64,000 nucleotides of DNA, taken from the NCBI RefSeq assembly GCF_008727775.1, contig NZ_CP044232.1, positions 1,798,001 to 1,862,000 of the forward strand. Direction: 5' to 3'. The notes below the pieces were generated by a model that saw nothing but the letters and a program-made list of their open reading frames with translations, made no database searches and was not told where the DNA came from. Below are positions 50,916 to 60,651 of this stretch, one piece after another; position 1 is the stretch's first letter, and every line of letters starts with the position of its first letter. The position numbers and the translations under genes were made by a program. The stretch comes from Microbacterium lushaniae. Lineage in GTDB: Bacteria > Actinomycetota > Actinomycetes > Actinomycetales > Microbacteriaceae.

Positions 50916-51369
50916 GCGCGCGCCCCCTCCTTCGAAGTCGAGTATCCGGTGGATCCGAAGCCGCCTTCCCCCGCGAGCTGTCGGGCAGAGTGTCGACGGG
51001 CAGGAAGCGCACCGGGGGAACCGGCATCACGATCAGCTGGGCGATGCGATCTCCCACCGCCACCTCGAACGGTTCGCGTGCGTCGGTGTTGAGCAGGGCG
51101 ACCTTGATCTCGCCGCGGTAGCCGGCGTCCACCGTGCCCGGCGCGTTGACCACGGTGATGCCGTGCTTGGCGGCCAGGCCGCTGCGCGGGACGACGAAGG
51201 CGACGTGTCCGTCGGGAAGGGCGATGCGAACGCCCGTGCCCACGAGGGCGCGCTCCCCCGGCTCGAGACGGACGGCCTCGGCCGCCGTGAGGTCGGCGCC
51301 GGCGTCGCCGGGGTGGGCGTACACGGGAGCCGCGGCGGCGATAATGGGGACGTCGACGGTATCGGTCAC
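50912..51369 (-). CDS. dut: dUTP diphosphatase with one-base frameshift near the C terminus
   Basis: Start GTG 51369. Hydrolyses dUTP to dUMP, keeping uracil out of DNA. Motifs 1-4 are intact: AGADLTAAEAV, VPRSGLAAKHG, NAPGTVDAGYRGEIK, VGDRIAQLIVMP. After LPVDTLPDSSRG the frame breaks. The glycine-rich motif 5 that closes the active site (EGGFGSTGY) is found in the next frame and leads to a stop at 50912 overlapping DUF3710. Adding one G to the run at 50968-50972 gives a normal 152-residue enzyme. Unrepaired, the frame runs on into DUF3159. Sequencing error in a homopolymer or true mutation cannot be told apart. Confidence 0.85.
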
Positions 51370-51372
51370 CCC

Positions 51373-51873
51373 ATGAGGGTAATGCAGATGGGAAGGTGCA
51401 GCATCCGCGGTGCAATCACTTATCGCGAGCGGCTGAGCCCTTCCCTGTGGGTGCTCGTGGCCGCCGCCGTCTGCGGTCCGATGGCCGCGCTCGTATTGAC
51501 TCCGGTCGACCGCACGGTCGCCCTCATCGTCGGAGCGGTGGTGGGGATCGGAGTCGTCGTAGGCCTGATCGCGCTGTCTCCGGTCGTGGAGGTGCGTGAT
51601 GGCGTGCTCTACGCCGGACCCGCCCACATCGATGCAGACCTGCTCGGTGAGCCCGTGCCGGCCACGCACGAGGAGGCGCGGCAGGCGAGGGGGGCTCAGA
51701 TCGACCGGCGGGCGTGGATGCTGCTGCGGGGCGGGATCGACGGGGTGGTCACGGTGCCCGTGACGGACCCGGACGACCCCACTCCGGCGTGGGTGATCTC
51801 CACGCGCACGCCGGAGCGGCTGTCCGCGGCTATTCGCCGCGCTCAGGTCAGGCCGCGCACTCCACGCAGATAG
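51373..51873 (+). CDS. DUF3093 domain-containing protein
   Basis: 166 residues from ATG 51373; ATGs at 51382 and 51388 are alternatives, and the start is uncertain. Domain: YRERLSPSLWVLVAAAVCGP, two membrane helices (about 27-75), then VVEVRDGVLYAGPAHID and a soluble C terminus (PAWVISTRTPERLSAAI). Matches the actinobacterial DUF3093 (Rv2698-like) between dut and DUF4193. Function unknown. Only 3 nt separate its first ATG from the divergent dut start, so the promoters must overlap. Confidence 0.85.
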   Translation: MRVMQMGRCSIRGAITYRERLSPSLWVLVAAAVCGPMAALVLTPVDRTVALIVGAVVGIGVVVGLIALSPVVEVRDGVLYAGPAHIDADLLGEPVPATHEEARQARGAQIDRRAWMLLRGGIDGVVTVPVTDPDDPTPAWVISTRTPERLSAAIRRAQVRPRTPRR

Positions 51874-52141
51874 GGCCGGAGCCGCCGTCGTGGTCGAGCT
51901 GCGAGCGGTGCTTCACGAGGAAGCAGTTGGAGCAGGTGAACTCGTCCTCCTGGGGCGGGAGGACGACGACGTCGAGTTCGACGTCGGAGAGGTCGGCCCC
52001 GGGGAGCTCGAAGCCGGAGGGGTTGTCGGCATCCTCGACGTCGATCGCGCCGGAGGTCTTGTCCGGGACGCGCTCCTTCAGGGCCTCGATCGACTCGCTG
52101 TCGTCCTCGGTCTTGCGGGGTGCGTCGTAATCGGTCGCCAT
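51848..52141 (-). CDS. DUF4193 domain-containing protein
   Basis: 97 residues from ATG 52141 (MATDYDAPRKTEDDSESIEA, the family opening). Acidic N-terminal two thirds, then a zinc-ribbon-like end: EFTCSNCFLVKHRSQL ... GPICVECAA, two C-x2-C pairs. Matches mycobacterial Rv2699c and its neighbours. Probably a small zinc-binding regulatory or ribosome-linked protein (inference). Its 3' end overlaps the DUF3093 3' end by 26 nt. Confidence 0.9.
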   Translation of the reverse strand: MATDYDAPRKTEDDSESIEALKERVPDKTSGAIDVEDADNPSGFELPGADLSDVELDVVVLPPQEDEFTCSNCFLVKHRSQLDHDGGSGPICVECAA

Positions 52142-52157
52142 GCGTGAACGTCTCTTC

Positions 52158-52203
52158 TTTCGGGTGGAACTAAAGGGGGGTTTCGGGCGGAACTGAAGGG
52201 GGT
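52158..52203. repeat. 23-bp tandem duplication upstream of DUF4193
   Basis: Two adjacent units, 52158-52180 and 52181-52203, each TTTCGGG-(T/C)GGAACT-(A/G)AAGGGGG, differing at about three positions. They sit in the 5' leader region of the DUF4193 gene. Confidence 0.75.
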
Positions 52204-52390
52204 GCCGTGCCCGATCGGGCGGCCATAGTTTGCATGACGGCCCGACGTTTCGCAAATGCGCACGGCTGGGACGGCATCGCCGTCATCGGAGGAACACCGG
52301 CAAAACGCGCGGCGCGCCCGCGATATTCCCGGCGCCGGGCGATGGCTGTGTCAGCATGGGCGCTGACCGCAGATCGAAGGGGTGTTTCGC

Positions 52391-53407
52391 ATGGAACAGC
52401 TCAAAGTCATCGGCACCGAGGAGAACCTCCTGGTCCTGGCGACGGAGTCCGGCGAGAGATTCACTCTCGCCGTCGACGAGGTGCTGCGCGGCGAGATGCG
52501 CCGAGCGCGGCGTGAACGCACCGCAGAGGACCGAGGCCCGCGCCCGAGTCCCCGTGAGGTGCAGGCGCACATCCGCGCCGGCATGTCGGCCCCTGAAGTC
52601 GCTGCCCTCATGGGTGCTCGCCTGGAGGACGTCGTGAAGTTCGAGCGGCCCGTCCTCGCCGAGCGTGAGCACGTCGTCGGTCAGGCTCTCGCCGTGCCGG
52701 TGCTGCTGGGAGGCGAACTCGAGCACGAGCACGTCACCTTCGGCGCCGCCGTCCGGGCCAAGCTCGCCGAGGCCCACGCCACGGGCGAGCGGTGGAGCAG
52801 CTGGAAGGAATCGACCGGCTGGGTCGTCAAGCTCGAGTTCACCGCGAACGCGATCGACCACGATGCGCGCTGGGGATTCGACCCCCGTCGGAGCACGCTG
52901 TCGCCGCAGAACGCCGACGCGATCCAGCTGTCGCGCCAGGGCTCACTGCCCGAAGGGCTCATCCCCCGCCTGCGCGCCCTGGACGTACCGCTGGCGAAGG
53001 ACGACTCCCGCTTCGACAGCGGGGCGTTCGGCCCCCGTCGCATCGAGAACGACACCGAGCCGATGCCCGAGGCAGGCCCGCCGCCGCACGCGACGCAGGA
53101 CGCCGCCCGTCGAGCCCCCGACGCCTCGGTCACCTCCACAGAGACCGCCGATCTGCTCGAGGCGCTCCGTCGCCGTCGTGGCCAGCGCGAGCCTCTTCCC
53201 GGCACCGAGACCGCACCGCACCGCACCTCCGCACCCGTGGCGCTGTTCGATGCACTCGAGCCGGGCTACGACGGATCCGGTGCTCCCGACGCGGAGGCGT
53301 CCGTCACGCAGGCGCCCGCATCCGATTCCGGCGGACGCCGCCGGGGTCGCACGTCGATGCCGTCGTGGGACGAGATCGTCTTCGGCGCCCGCGGCGACGA
53401 GAGCTGA
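52391..53407 (+). CDS. sepH: Septation protein SepH
   Basis: 338 residues from ATG 52391. Starts MEQLKVIGTEENLLVLAT, the DUF3071/SepH opening. The N-terminal domain contains a helix-turn-helix-like stretch (SPREVQAHIRAGMSAPEVAA) and WVVKLEFTANAIDHDARWGF. The C-terminal half is disordered, rich in Pro, Ala and charged residues, ending SMPSWDEIVFGARGDE, a conserved tail. SepH binds FtsZ and stimulates assembly in streptomycetes and mycobacteria. Convergent with the phosphodiesterase gene (4-nt gap). Confidence 0.93.
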   Translation: MEQLKVIGTEENLLVLATESGERFTLAVDEVLRGEMRRARRERTAEDRGPRPSPREVQAHIRAGMSAPEVAALMGARLEDVVKFERPVLAEREHVVGQALAVPVLLGGELEHEHVTFGAAVRAKLAEAHATGERWSSWKESTGWVVKLEFTANAIDHDARWGFDPRRSTLSPQNADAIQLSRQGSLPEGLIPRLRALDVPLAKDDSRFDSGAFGPRRIENDTEPMPEAGPPPHATQDAARRAPDASVTSTETADLLEALRRRRGQREPLPGTETAPHRTSAPVALFDALEPGYDGSGAPDAEASVTQAPASDSGGRRRGRTSMPSWDEIVFGARGDES

Positions 53408-53411
53408 CGGA

Positions 53412-54539
53412 TCAGGCGAACGCGCCCAGCCGCAGCAGCGGCACGATCCGCTCCTCGACGGTGAGCGACCCGTGCTGCCCGACCATGCGCTGCGACGCCT
53501 TGTCGGGCTCGCGGTCGTCGTAATACGCCACGGCGGCACGGGCGGCCACGAGCACGTCGCCGATCCGCTCGGCGACCTCCGCGTCCACGTGCCCGAACAG
53601 CCCCGCCTCGACGGCCTCGGCCCTGGTGAGAACCCATGCCCTGCTGGATTCGGCCGCGGCCCACGCCGCATGCACGTGCGCGGCACGGCCGGGCTCGGCG
53701 TACAGGTGCAGCATCCGCGGCTCACCGCCGACGACGGCGACACCGGCCCACAGGGGTGAGTCCTCGCCGAAGAGCAGCCGGCGGTGCGCAGGGACGTCGA
53801 CCATGCCGTGGTCGGCGGTGATGAGCGCGCCGGTGGTGGGATGCAGCGCACCCGACAGTCGCGCGGCCGCGGCATCCACGCGCTCCAGCGCGGCCGTCCA
53901 CTGATCCGACTCCCACCCGTGGCGGTGTCCGACGCTGTCGAGGTCGGGGGCGTAGAGGTACACGAGGGCGCCGGGATGCTCCGCCGCCACGCGCGCGGCC
54001 GTCTCCACCCGCTCGCCGAGGTCGTCGACCCCCACGATCTGCGCGCCGCGCATGGTCGCCTCGGTGAACCCGGTGCCGCGGTACTCCGAGCGCGTCACCA
54101 CGAACGTGGGCCGGCCCAGCTCTCGCTCGCGCTCGAGGATCGGCGCCGAGCGCTGCCACGTGAGCGGATCGAGGCCGTCCGTCTCCCACCCGCGCAACTG
54201 GTTGGGCGCGGAGGATGTGCCCGGCACGCGCACGCGGTAGCCGACGATCCCGTGCCGACCGGGATCGGTGCCGGTGAGGAGGCTCGTGAGTGCGGCGGCC
54301 GTCGTGGAGGGGAACACCGTACGGGCGACCGCTTGGCGTGAGGACAGCGACGAGAGGAAGCGCGCATGACCCCGCCGTGCGGCCAGGTTGGCGGCGCCGA
54401 GCCCGTCGATGACGAACACGATGGCGCTTCGGGCCGGAGGCAGAGACTCCGACGTGCCGCCGAGTGCGGCCAGCGCATCGGTCAGCACACCGGTGAGGCT
54501 CCGGGCTCGGGGTGGGTACGCCGGTAGGCTGAGAGGCAT
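53412..54539 (-). CDS. Alkaline phosphatase-family phosphodiesterase
   Basis: 375 residues from ATG 54539. Nucleotide pyrophosphatase/phosphodiesterase fold: [17 protein letters not shown] (metal Asp), [16 protein letters not shown] (Thr nucleophile), [18 protein letters not shown] (metal Asp/His) and [12 protein letters not shown] (Asp-His). All metal ligands look present. Substrate unknown: nucleotide sugars or phospholipid headgroups are possible. No signal peptide, so probably cytoplasmic. Divergent from parC by 85 nt. Confidence 0.92.
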   Translation of the reverse strand: MPLSLPAYPPRARSLTGVLTDALAALGGTSESLPPARSAIVFVIDGLGAANLAARRGHARFLSSLSSRQAVARTVFPSTTAAALTSLLTGTDPGRHGIVGYRVRVPGTSSAPNQLRGWETDGLDPLTWQRSAPILERERELGRPTFVVTRSEYRGTGFTEATMRGAQIVGVDDLGERVETAARVAAEHPGALVYLYAPDLDSVGHRHGWESDQWTAALERVDAAAARLSGALHPTTGALITADHGMVDVPAHRRLLFGEDSPLWAGVAVVGGEPRMLHLYAEPGRAAHVHAAWAAAESSRAWVLTRAEAVEAGLFGHVDAEVAERIGDVLVAARAAVAYYDDREPDKASQRMVGQHGSLTVEERIVPLLRLGAFA

Positions 54540-54624
54540 CCGGGCCAGTCTCGCACAGGCGGGCGGCCCTCCGTCGAGGCGCAACCGCCTCGCCCGACTC
54601 CGCCGACCCGAGGCCCACACGGAC

Positions 54625-57081
54625 ATGCCCTCTTCCCGCCCCTCCCCTGCCGTCGAAGAACGCATCGAAGACGTCGATCTCTCCACCGAGATGCAGGGGT
54701 CGTTCCTCGAGTACGCGTACTCGGTGATCTACTCCCGTGCCCTGCCCGACGCGCGCGACGGCCTCAAACCGGTGCAGCGGCGCATCCTGTACCAGATGGC
54801 CGAGATGGGCCTGCGGCCCGACCGCGGCCACGTCAAGAGCGCCCGCGTCGTGGGCGAGGTGATGGGAAAGCTGCACCCGCACGGCGACGCACCCATCTAC
54901 GACGCCCTCGTACGCCTGGCCCAGTCGTTCTCGCTGCGCGTTCCGCTGGTCGACGGCCACGGCAACTTCGGGTCCCTCGACGACGGGCCGGCCGCCCCCC
55001 GGTACACCGAGGCCCGTCTCGCCCCGCCCGCGCTGGCGCTGACCGCCGACCTGGACGAAGACGTCGTCGATTTCATCCCCAACTACGACGGGCAGTTCCA
55101 GCAGCCCGAGGTGCTGCCGGCGGCGTTCCCGAACCTGCTCGTCAACGGCGCATCCGGGATCGCCGTGGGCATGGCGACGAACATGGCGCCGCACAACCTC
55201 ATCGAGGTGGTCGCGGCGGCCGTCCATCTGCTGCAGCATCCGGAGGCCACGCTCGAAGAGCTCATGGAGTTCGTGCCCGGCCCCGACCTGCCCTCCGGCG
55301 GCATCATCGTCGGACTCGACGGCATCCGGGATGCGTACGCCAACGGCCGCGGCACGTTCCGCACGCGCGCGAAGGTGTCGGTGGAGTCGCTCGGCCCGCG
55401 GCGCACAGGGCTCGTGGTCACCGAACTGCCCTACCTCGTCGGGCCGGAGCGGGTGATCGAGAAGATCAAGGACGCCGTCACCAGCAAGAAGCTCGCCGGT
55501 ATCGCCGACGTCACCGACCTCACCGACCGGACGAACGGGCTGCGCCTGGTCATCGCCATCAAGACCGGGTTCGACCCGAATGCGGTGCTCGAGCAGCTGT
55601 ACCGCCTGACGCCGATGGAGGACTCCTTCGGCATCAACAACGTCGCCCTCGTCGACGGCCAGCCGCAGACGCTCGGCCTGCGCGACCTGCTGCGGGTGTA
55701 CCTGGATCACCGCATCCGGGTCGTCACGCGGCGCAGCGAATACCGCCTCGCCCGCCGCAGGGAGCGCCTGCACCTGGTCGAGGGCCTCCTGATCGCGATC
55801 CTCGACATCGACGAGGTCATCCAGGTCATCCGCACCTCCGACGATGGCGAACAGGCCCGCGCGCGGCTGATGGACGTGTTCGACCTGAGCCAGGCGCAGG
55901 CGGAGTACATCCTCGAGCTGCGGCTGCGGCGGCTCACGAAGTTCTCGCGCATGGACCTCGAGGCCGAGCGAGACACGCTGCAGGCCGAGATCGACGCGCT
56001 GGTGAAGCTGCTGAGCGATCCCGCACTGCTTCGTGCCCAGGTGGCGCGGGAGCTGGAGGCCACCTCCGAGGCTCTCGGCACGCCTCGTCGCACGATGCTC
56101 CTGAACGGTGGTCCGGTCACCGCTCGCTCCTCCCGTGCCGCAGCCGCCGCAGACCTGCAGATCGCGGATGCGCCGTGCCGGGTCTTCCTCTCCGCGACGG
56201 GGCGGATGGTGCGGGCCGAGCGCTCCCCCGACGCCCCGAACGAGGGCATCGTGACGCCGGCGCGGCGCTCGAAGCACGATGCGATCCGCTCGGCGGTGGA
56301 CAGCACCACCCGCGGCGACGTGGGCGCGGTCACCAGCGCCGGCCGCCTGGTCCGCTTCTCCCCCGTCGACCTGCCCTCCGTTCCGGGTAACGCCGTACAG
56401 CTGGCGGCCGGCACGAAGGCGGACCAGTACCTCGGCCTCACCGGTGGCGAGCACGTGGTGGCGATCGTGCCGCTCGTGGCCGATCCACCCATCGCCCTGG
56501 GCACGGCCCAGGGCGTGGTCAAGCGCGTCTCGGCGAGCGAGCTGCCCTCGAACAAGCACGACATCTCGATCATCACGCTGCGCGAGGGCGACCGCGTCAT
56601 CGGCGCGGCCCCCGCCTCCGACGGCGCCGAGCTCGTCTTCATCTCCGGCGACGCGCAGCTGCTGCGCTTCGACGCGTCATCGGTGCGCCCGCAGGGGCGC
56701 GCCGCCGGCGGCATGGCGGGCATGCGCCTGGCCGACGGTGTCGAGGCGATCGGATTCTCGGCGGTCGGAGCATCCGCCTTCGACGCGGTCGTGGTCACCG
56801 TCGCGGGGTCGGCGTCGGCGATCGCGGGCACGGACGCGGGCAGCGCGAAGGTGTCGGCGTTCACCGAATACCCGGCCAAGGGCCGCGGCACCGGTGGCGT
56901 GCGCGCGCAGCGGTTCCTCAAGGGCGAAGACGTCCTGACCCTCGCGTGGGTCGGATCGGACCCGCGGGCGGTGGGCTCCGACGGGGCCGTCCGTCAGCTG
57001 CCGCCCTCCGGCGCGAAGCGCGACGCCTCCGGCACGCCCGTCGACGGCGTGATCGGCGCGCTGGGCACGACGGCCCGCTGA
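54625..57081 (+). CDS. parC: DNA topoisomerase IV subunit A
   Basis: 818 residues from ATG 54625. Breaks and rejoins DNA; active-site Tyr at about residue 127 in [12 protein letters not shown]. Opens with [37 protein letters not shown] has Ala at the position of E. coli GyrA Ser83. The C-terminal beta-pinwheel (from about 500) shows no GyrA-box, favouring ParC over GyrA. Convergent with parE, 46 nt apart, an arrangement that separates the two subunits' promoters. Confidence 0.93.
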   Translation: MPSSRPSPAVEERIEDVDLSTEMQGSFLEYAYSVIYSRALPDARDGLKPVQRRILYQMAEMGLRPDRGHVKSARVVGEVMGKLHPHGDAPIYDALVRLAQSFSLRVPLVDGHGNFGSLDDGPAAPRYTEARLAPPALALTADLDEDVVDFIPNYDGQFQQPEVLPAAFPNLLVNGASGIAVGMATNMAPHNLIEVVAAAVHLLQHPEATLEELMEFVPGPDLPSGGIIVGLDGIRDAYANGRGTFRTRAKVSVESLGPRRTGLVVTELPYLVGPERVIEKIKDAVTSKKLAGIADVTDLTDRTNGLRLVIAIKTGFDPNAVLEQLYRLTPMEDSFGINNVALVDGQPQTLGLRDLLRVYLDHRIRVVTRRSEYRLARRRERLHLVEGLLIAILDIDEVIQVIRTSDDGEQARARLMDVFDLSQAQAEYILELRLRRLTKFSRMDLEAERDTLQAEIDALVKLLSDPALLRAQVARELEATSEALGTPRRTMLLNGGPVTARSSRAAAAADLQIADAPCRVFLSATGRMVRAERSPDAPNEGIVTPARRSKHDAIRSAVDSTTRGDVGAVTSAGRLVRFSPVDLPSVPGNAVQLAAGTKADQYLGLTGGEHVVAIVPLVADPPIALGTAQGVVKRVSASELPSNKHDISIITLREGDRVIGAAPASDGAELVFISGDAQLLRFDASSVRPQGRAAGGMAGMRLADGVEAIGFSAVGASAFDAVVVTVAGSASAIAGTDAGSAKVSAFTEYPAKGRGTGGVRAQRFLKGEDVLTLAWVGSDPRAVGSDGAVRQLPPSGAKRDASGTPVDGVIGALGTTAR

Positions 57082-57127
57082 CCCCGTCGTTCGCGCGGCT
57101 CCGGCAAGGTCGGCGACCGAGCGGGGG

Positions 57128-59197
57128 TCAGGCGTCGATGCGCTCGCGTGCGAGGCGGTCGCTGGCTTCGACGATGAACTCGCGGCGCGGAGCCACCTCG
57201 TTGCCCATGAGCAGCTCGAAGACGCCCGCGGCAAGCTCGGCGTCCTCCACGCGTACGCGGCGCAGCGTGCGCCCTGCCCGGTCCATCGTCGTGGTCGCCA
57301 GCTGGTCGGCGTCCATCTCGCCCAGACCCTTGTAGCGCTGCACCGGCTCCTGCCAGCGCTTGCCCGACTTGGTGAGCTTGGTCAGCAGGGCGTGCAGCTC
57401 CTGCTCGCTGTAGGTGTAGATCGTCTCGTGGGGCTTCGTGCCCGGGTTCATCACGACCACCCGGTGCAGCGGCGGCACGGCGGCGAAGACCCGGCCGGCC
57501 TCCACGAGGGGCCGCATGTAGCGGAAGAACAGCGTGAGCAGGAGGGTGCGGATGTGCGCGCCATCCACGTCTGCGTCGCTCATCAGGATGACCTTGCCGT
57601 ACCGCGCCGCATCCAGCTCGAACGATCGACCCGACCCGGCGCCGATGGTCTGGATGATCGCGGCGCACTCGGCGTTGGAGAGCATGTCGCTGACCGACGC
57701 CTTCTGGACGTTGAGGATCTTGCCGCGGATGGGCAGCAGCGCCTGGTATTCGCTGGAGCGGGCCAGCTTGGCGGTGCCGAGCGCGGAGTCTCCCTCGACG
57801 ATGAACAGCTCGGAGTCGGCGACGTCGTTCGAGCGGCAGTCCACGAGCTTCACCGGCAGCGATGAGGACTCGAGGGCGTTCTTGCGGCGCTGGGTCTCCT
57901 TGTGCGTGCGCGCGGAGATGCGCGACTTCATCTCGGAGACGACCTTGTCCAGCAGCAGGGAGGTCTGCGCCTTGTCGTCGCGCTTGGTGGAGGCGAAGCG
58001 CGCGGCGAGCTGCTTCGTGACCACCGACGACACGATCTGCCGCACGGCCGGGGTCCCGAGGATCTCCTTGGTCTGCCCCTCGAACTGCGGCTCGGGGAGC
58101 CGCACGTTGAGCACGGCGGTGAGCCCGGCGAGGATGTCGTCCTTCTCGAGCTTGTCGTTGCCCACCTTCAAGCGGCGTGCGTTCTGGTCGACCTGGCTGC
58201 GCAGCACCTTCATGAGGCCCTGCTCGAACCCCTGCTGGTGCGTGCCGCCCTTGGGGGTGGCGATGATGTTGACGAACGAGCGCATCACGGTGTCGTAGCC
58301 GGTTCCCCACCGCAGCGCCACGTCGACCTCGCACTCGCGCTCCACATCGGTGGGCACCATCGCGCCGGTGGGCTGGAGCACGGGGACGGTCTCGGTGAAG
58401 GTGCCAGACCCCGTCAGGCGCCAGGTCTCGGTGATGCCGGCGTCGGGGGCGAGGAACTCGGCGAACTCCGAGATGCCGCCGTCGAAGCGGTACGAGGTCT
58501 CGACGGGATCGGCGCCGCGTTCGTCACGGACCACCATCTCCAGGCCCGGCACGAGGAACGCCGTCTGACGGACGCGCTGCTCGAGCTCGTCGAACCCGAA
58601 GGCGACATCCTTCGTGAAGATCTGGCGGTCGGCCCAGTACCGGATGCGGGTGCCCGTGACGCCCTTGCGGGCCTTGCCCACCACGCGCAGCTCGCTGCTC
58701 TTGTCGAACGGGGTGAACGGCGCATCCGGTGTGGGGCCGGCGAACACGCCCGGCTCGCCCCGGTGGAACGACATCGCGTACGTCTTGCCGGCGCGGTCGA
58801 CCTCGACGTCGAGACGCTCGGAGAGGGCGTTGACCACGGATGCGCCGACACCGTGCAGACCGCCGGAAGCCGCGTACGATCCGCCACCGAACTTGCCACC
58901 GGCATGCAGCTTCGTGAAGACCACCTCGACGCCCGACAGCCCGGTGCGCGGCTCGATGTCGACGGGGATGCCGCGTGCATGGTCGCGCACCTCGACGCTG
59001 CCGTCGCCGTGCAGGGTGATCTCGATGCGATCGCCGTGTCCGCCCAGGGCCTCATCGACGGAGTTGTCGATGATCTCCCACAGGCAGTGCATGAGGCCAC
59101 GGGAGTCGGTGGACCCGATGTACATCCCGGGGCGCTTGCGGACGGCTTCGAGGCCTTCGAGCACCTGAAGGTGGTGGGCGGAATACTCGGCGGTCAC
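57128..59197 (-). CDS. parE: DNA topoisomerase IV subunit B
   Basis: 689 residues from GTG 59197 with GGGAGA upstream. ATPase subunit: GHKL domain with LWEIIDNSVDEALGGHG and YAASGGLHGVGASVVNAL, transducer domain, then TOPRIM with FIVEGDSALGTAKLAR and ILMSDADVDGAHIRTLLL, ending in AELAAGVFELLMGNEVAPRR. Pairs with ParC to decatenate chromosomes. A separate GyrB/GyrA is expected elsewhere in the genome. Its promoter region lies next to the small CxxC protein gene. Confidence 0.94.
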   Translation of the reverse strand: MTAEYSAHHLQVLEGLEAVRKRPGMYIGSTDSRGLMHCLWEIIDNSVDEALGGHGDRIEITLHGDGSVEVRDHARGIPVDIEPRTGLSGVEVVFTKLHAGGKFGGGSYAASGGLHGVGASVVNALSERLDVEVDRAGKTYAMSFHRGEPGVFAGPTPDAPFTPFDKSSELRVVGKARKGVTGTRIRYWADRQIFTKDVAFGFDELEQRVRQTAFLVPGLEMVVRDERGADPVETSYRFDGGISEFAEFLAPDAGITETWRLTGSGTFTETVPVLQPTGAMVPTDVERECEVDVALRWGTGYDTVMRSFVNIIATPKGGTHQQGFEQGLMKVLRSQVDQNARRLKVGNDKLEKDDILAGLTAVLNVRLPEPQFEGQTKEILGTPAVRQIVSSVVTKQLAARFASTKRDDKAQTSLLLDKVVSEMKSRISARTHKETQRRKNALESSSLPVKLVDCRSNDVADSELFIVEGDSALGTAKLARSSEYQALLPIRGKILNVQKASVSDMLSNAECAAIIQTIGAGSGRSFELDAARYGKVILMSDADVDGAHIRTLLLTLFFRYMRPLVEAGRVFAAVPPLHRVVVMNPGTKPHETIYTYSEQELHALLTKLTKSGKRWQEPVQRYKGLGEMDADQLATTTMDRAGRTLRRVRVEDAELAAGVFELLMGNEVAPRREFIVEASDRLARERIDA

Positions 59198-59364
59198 AAT
59201 CTCCCACGATAACCGCGCCCTCCCCCACGGGGCTGCAGACACACGGCGGCCCTGGGCCGCCGTACGCGGTGAGCGAAATGCCGTGCACGGCGGGCTTCGG
59301 CCACCCCGGGGCGTGGTTGTATGAATTGAGCGAAGCACCGCGAGCACCGGAGGAGGGTACCGAG

Positions 59365-59589
59365 ATGAACACGCTATCGACACCGACCGACAACGCTGCC
59401 GTCCTCGAGTACCGTCTCACCGCAGCCGACCGGTGTGACTCGTGCGGGGCTCAGGCATACATCGCCGCAGAGGTGAACGGCAGTGAACTGCTGTTCTGCG
59501 CGCACCACGGCCGCAAGTACGAGGAGAAGCTGCGCAACGTCGCCACCTCGTGGCACGACGAGACCGCGCGTCTCACCGAGAACGCCTGA
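59365..59589 (+). CDS. DUF7455-type small zinc-ribbon-like protein
   Basis: 74 residues from ATG 59365, with GGAGGAGGG upstream. Centre reads LTAADRCDSCGAQAYIAAEV ... ELLFCAHHGRKYEEKL, a C-x2-C followed by C-x-H-H, likely one zinc site. Such proteins sit near parE and sigA in many actinobacteria; function unknown. Divergent from parE, and 3 nt from the convergent alr stop. Confidence 0.88.
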   Translation: MNTLSTPTDNAAVLEYRLTAADRCDSCGAQAYIAAEVNGSELLFCAHHGRKYEEKLRNVATSWHDETARLTENA

Positions 59590-59592
59590 CCC

Positions 59593-60651
59593 TCACCTGG
59601 CAGGCGCACCCGGGTAGACCCGCTCGATCCGGGGCGAGATCCGCACGGCGATCTCCTCGCCGATCGTGGCGATCCGTTCGGCCAGCTCCGTCGCGGTGTG
59701 CAGCCCACCCGCGCCGAGCACGATGACCTCGTCGCCGACGGTCATCCCGTCCCACCCCTCGACGATCAGCCGATCCGCTCGCACGGTCACGACGCGGCGC
59801 ACCCCTCCGGGCGTCCGCACGCTGAGCATCCCCCCGAACGGCGAGGGAATGCCGTCGAGGCTTCCCACCCCGACGTGCGCATGTGTGCCGTCGGTGGTGA
59901 TCACCTCGGCGCGCAGCGAGGCGATCGGGACGATGCCCAGCGAATCGGCATCCGGCCCGCCGGCCGGCGCGATGCCGTAGGCGAACGCGCCGATGCGGAC
60001 GAGGTCCTCGCGGAACTCCGGCCGGGTGAAACCGGCGGCGCTGGCGGCGAGATGCGCGAATCCCGGCGACAGCCCGGCGGCGGCGGCGGTCTGGCGGGCC
60101 TGCAGGAACAGTGCCCGGGCCGCGTCGTCCTCCGCATCCGATGCCTCGGCGATGTGACTCCACACGCCCTCCACTCCGAGCACGCCGGCCCGCTGCAGCT
60201 CGGCGGCCCGAGCGACGGCGTCCGGCCACTCCTCGGTTCGGATGCCGTTGCGGTGCAGCCCGGTGTCGATCTTCAGATGCACCCGCGGACGCAGGGCGTC
60301 TGCGGGACGAGGCCCGAGGGCTGCGAGATCCTCCAGGAGGAGCGCGTTGCCGACACCGACATCCAGGTCGGCGTCCACCGCGGCGGACAGATCGGCCGCC
60401 GACTCCAGCATCCACACGAAGATCCGTGCGTCGGGTCCGAGTTCCTCGCGCACCGTCCGGCCGGTGGCCGTGTCGAAGGCGCCGAACCAGCGGACCCCCT
60501 CCGCGTGGGCCCGACGCACGATCGGCAGGAGCCCGTGACCGTACGCGTCGTCCTTGACCACGAGCATGTGGTCGGCAGGGGCTATCCGTTCCCGCACGAG
60601 GCGCAGGTTCGCGGCGAAGGCATCGAGGTCGACGATCAGTCGGGCGCTCAT
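59593..60651 (-). CDS. alr: Alanine racemase-like barrel subunit lacking the catalytic Tyr segment
   Basis: 352 residues. Fold type III PLP enzyme that would interconvert L- and D-alanine. The barrel is complete: PLP lysine K33 in LVVKDDAYGHG, R134 in HLKIDTGLHRNG, H166 in VWSHIAEAS, S204, R219 in VRIGAFAYG, and the terminal RIERVYPG (tyrosine binding the PLP phosphate). The C-terminal beta domain is altered: the usual G-x-x-VSYG segment is missing (TDGTHAHVGVGSLDG), GYADG is not recognisable and the MD pair reads AD. So the second catalytic base is absent. It follows the 217-residue partner gene with an ATGA overlap. Confidence 0.85.
   Translation of the reverse strand: MSARLIVDLDAFAANLRLVRERIAPADHMLVVKDDAYGHGLLPIVRRAHAEGVRWFGAFDTATGRTVREELGPDARIFVWMLESAADLSAAVDADLDVGVGNALLLEDLAALGPRPADALRPRVHLKIDTGLHRNGIRTEEWPDAVARAAELQRAGVLGVEGVWSHIAEASDAEDDAARALFLQARQTAAAAGLSPGFAHLAASAAGFTRPEFREDLVRIGAFAYGIAPAGGPDADSLGIVPIASLRAEVITTDGTHAHVGVGSLDGIPSPFGGMLSVRTPGGVRRVVTVRADRLIVEGWDGMTVGDEVIVLGAGGLHTATELAERIATIGEEIAVRISPRIERVYPGAPAR

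Noticed and set aside
49552..51669. Single 705-codon frame joining dut-like and DUF3159-like segments
   Set aside because: It passes through DUF3710 in a wrong frame; better explained by the dut frameshift than by a real fusion.
57077..57133. Terminator between parC and parE
   Set aside because: GCTGACCCC/GGGGGTCAGGC could pair, but the loop is over 30 nt and the arms overlap both stop codons; too weak.
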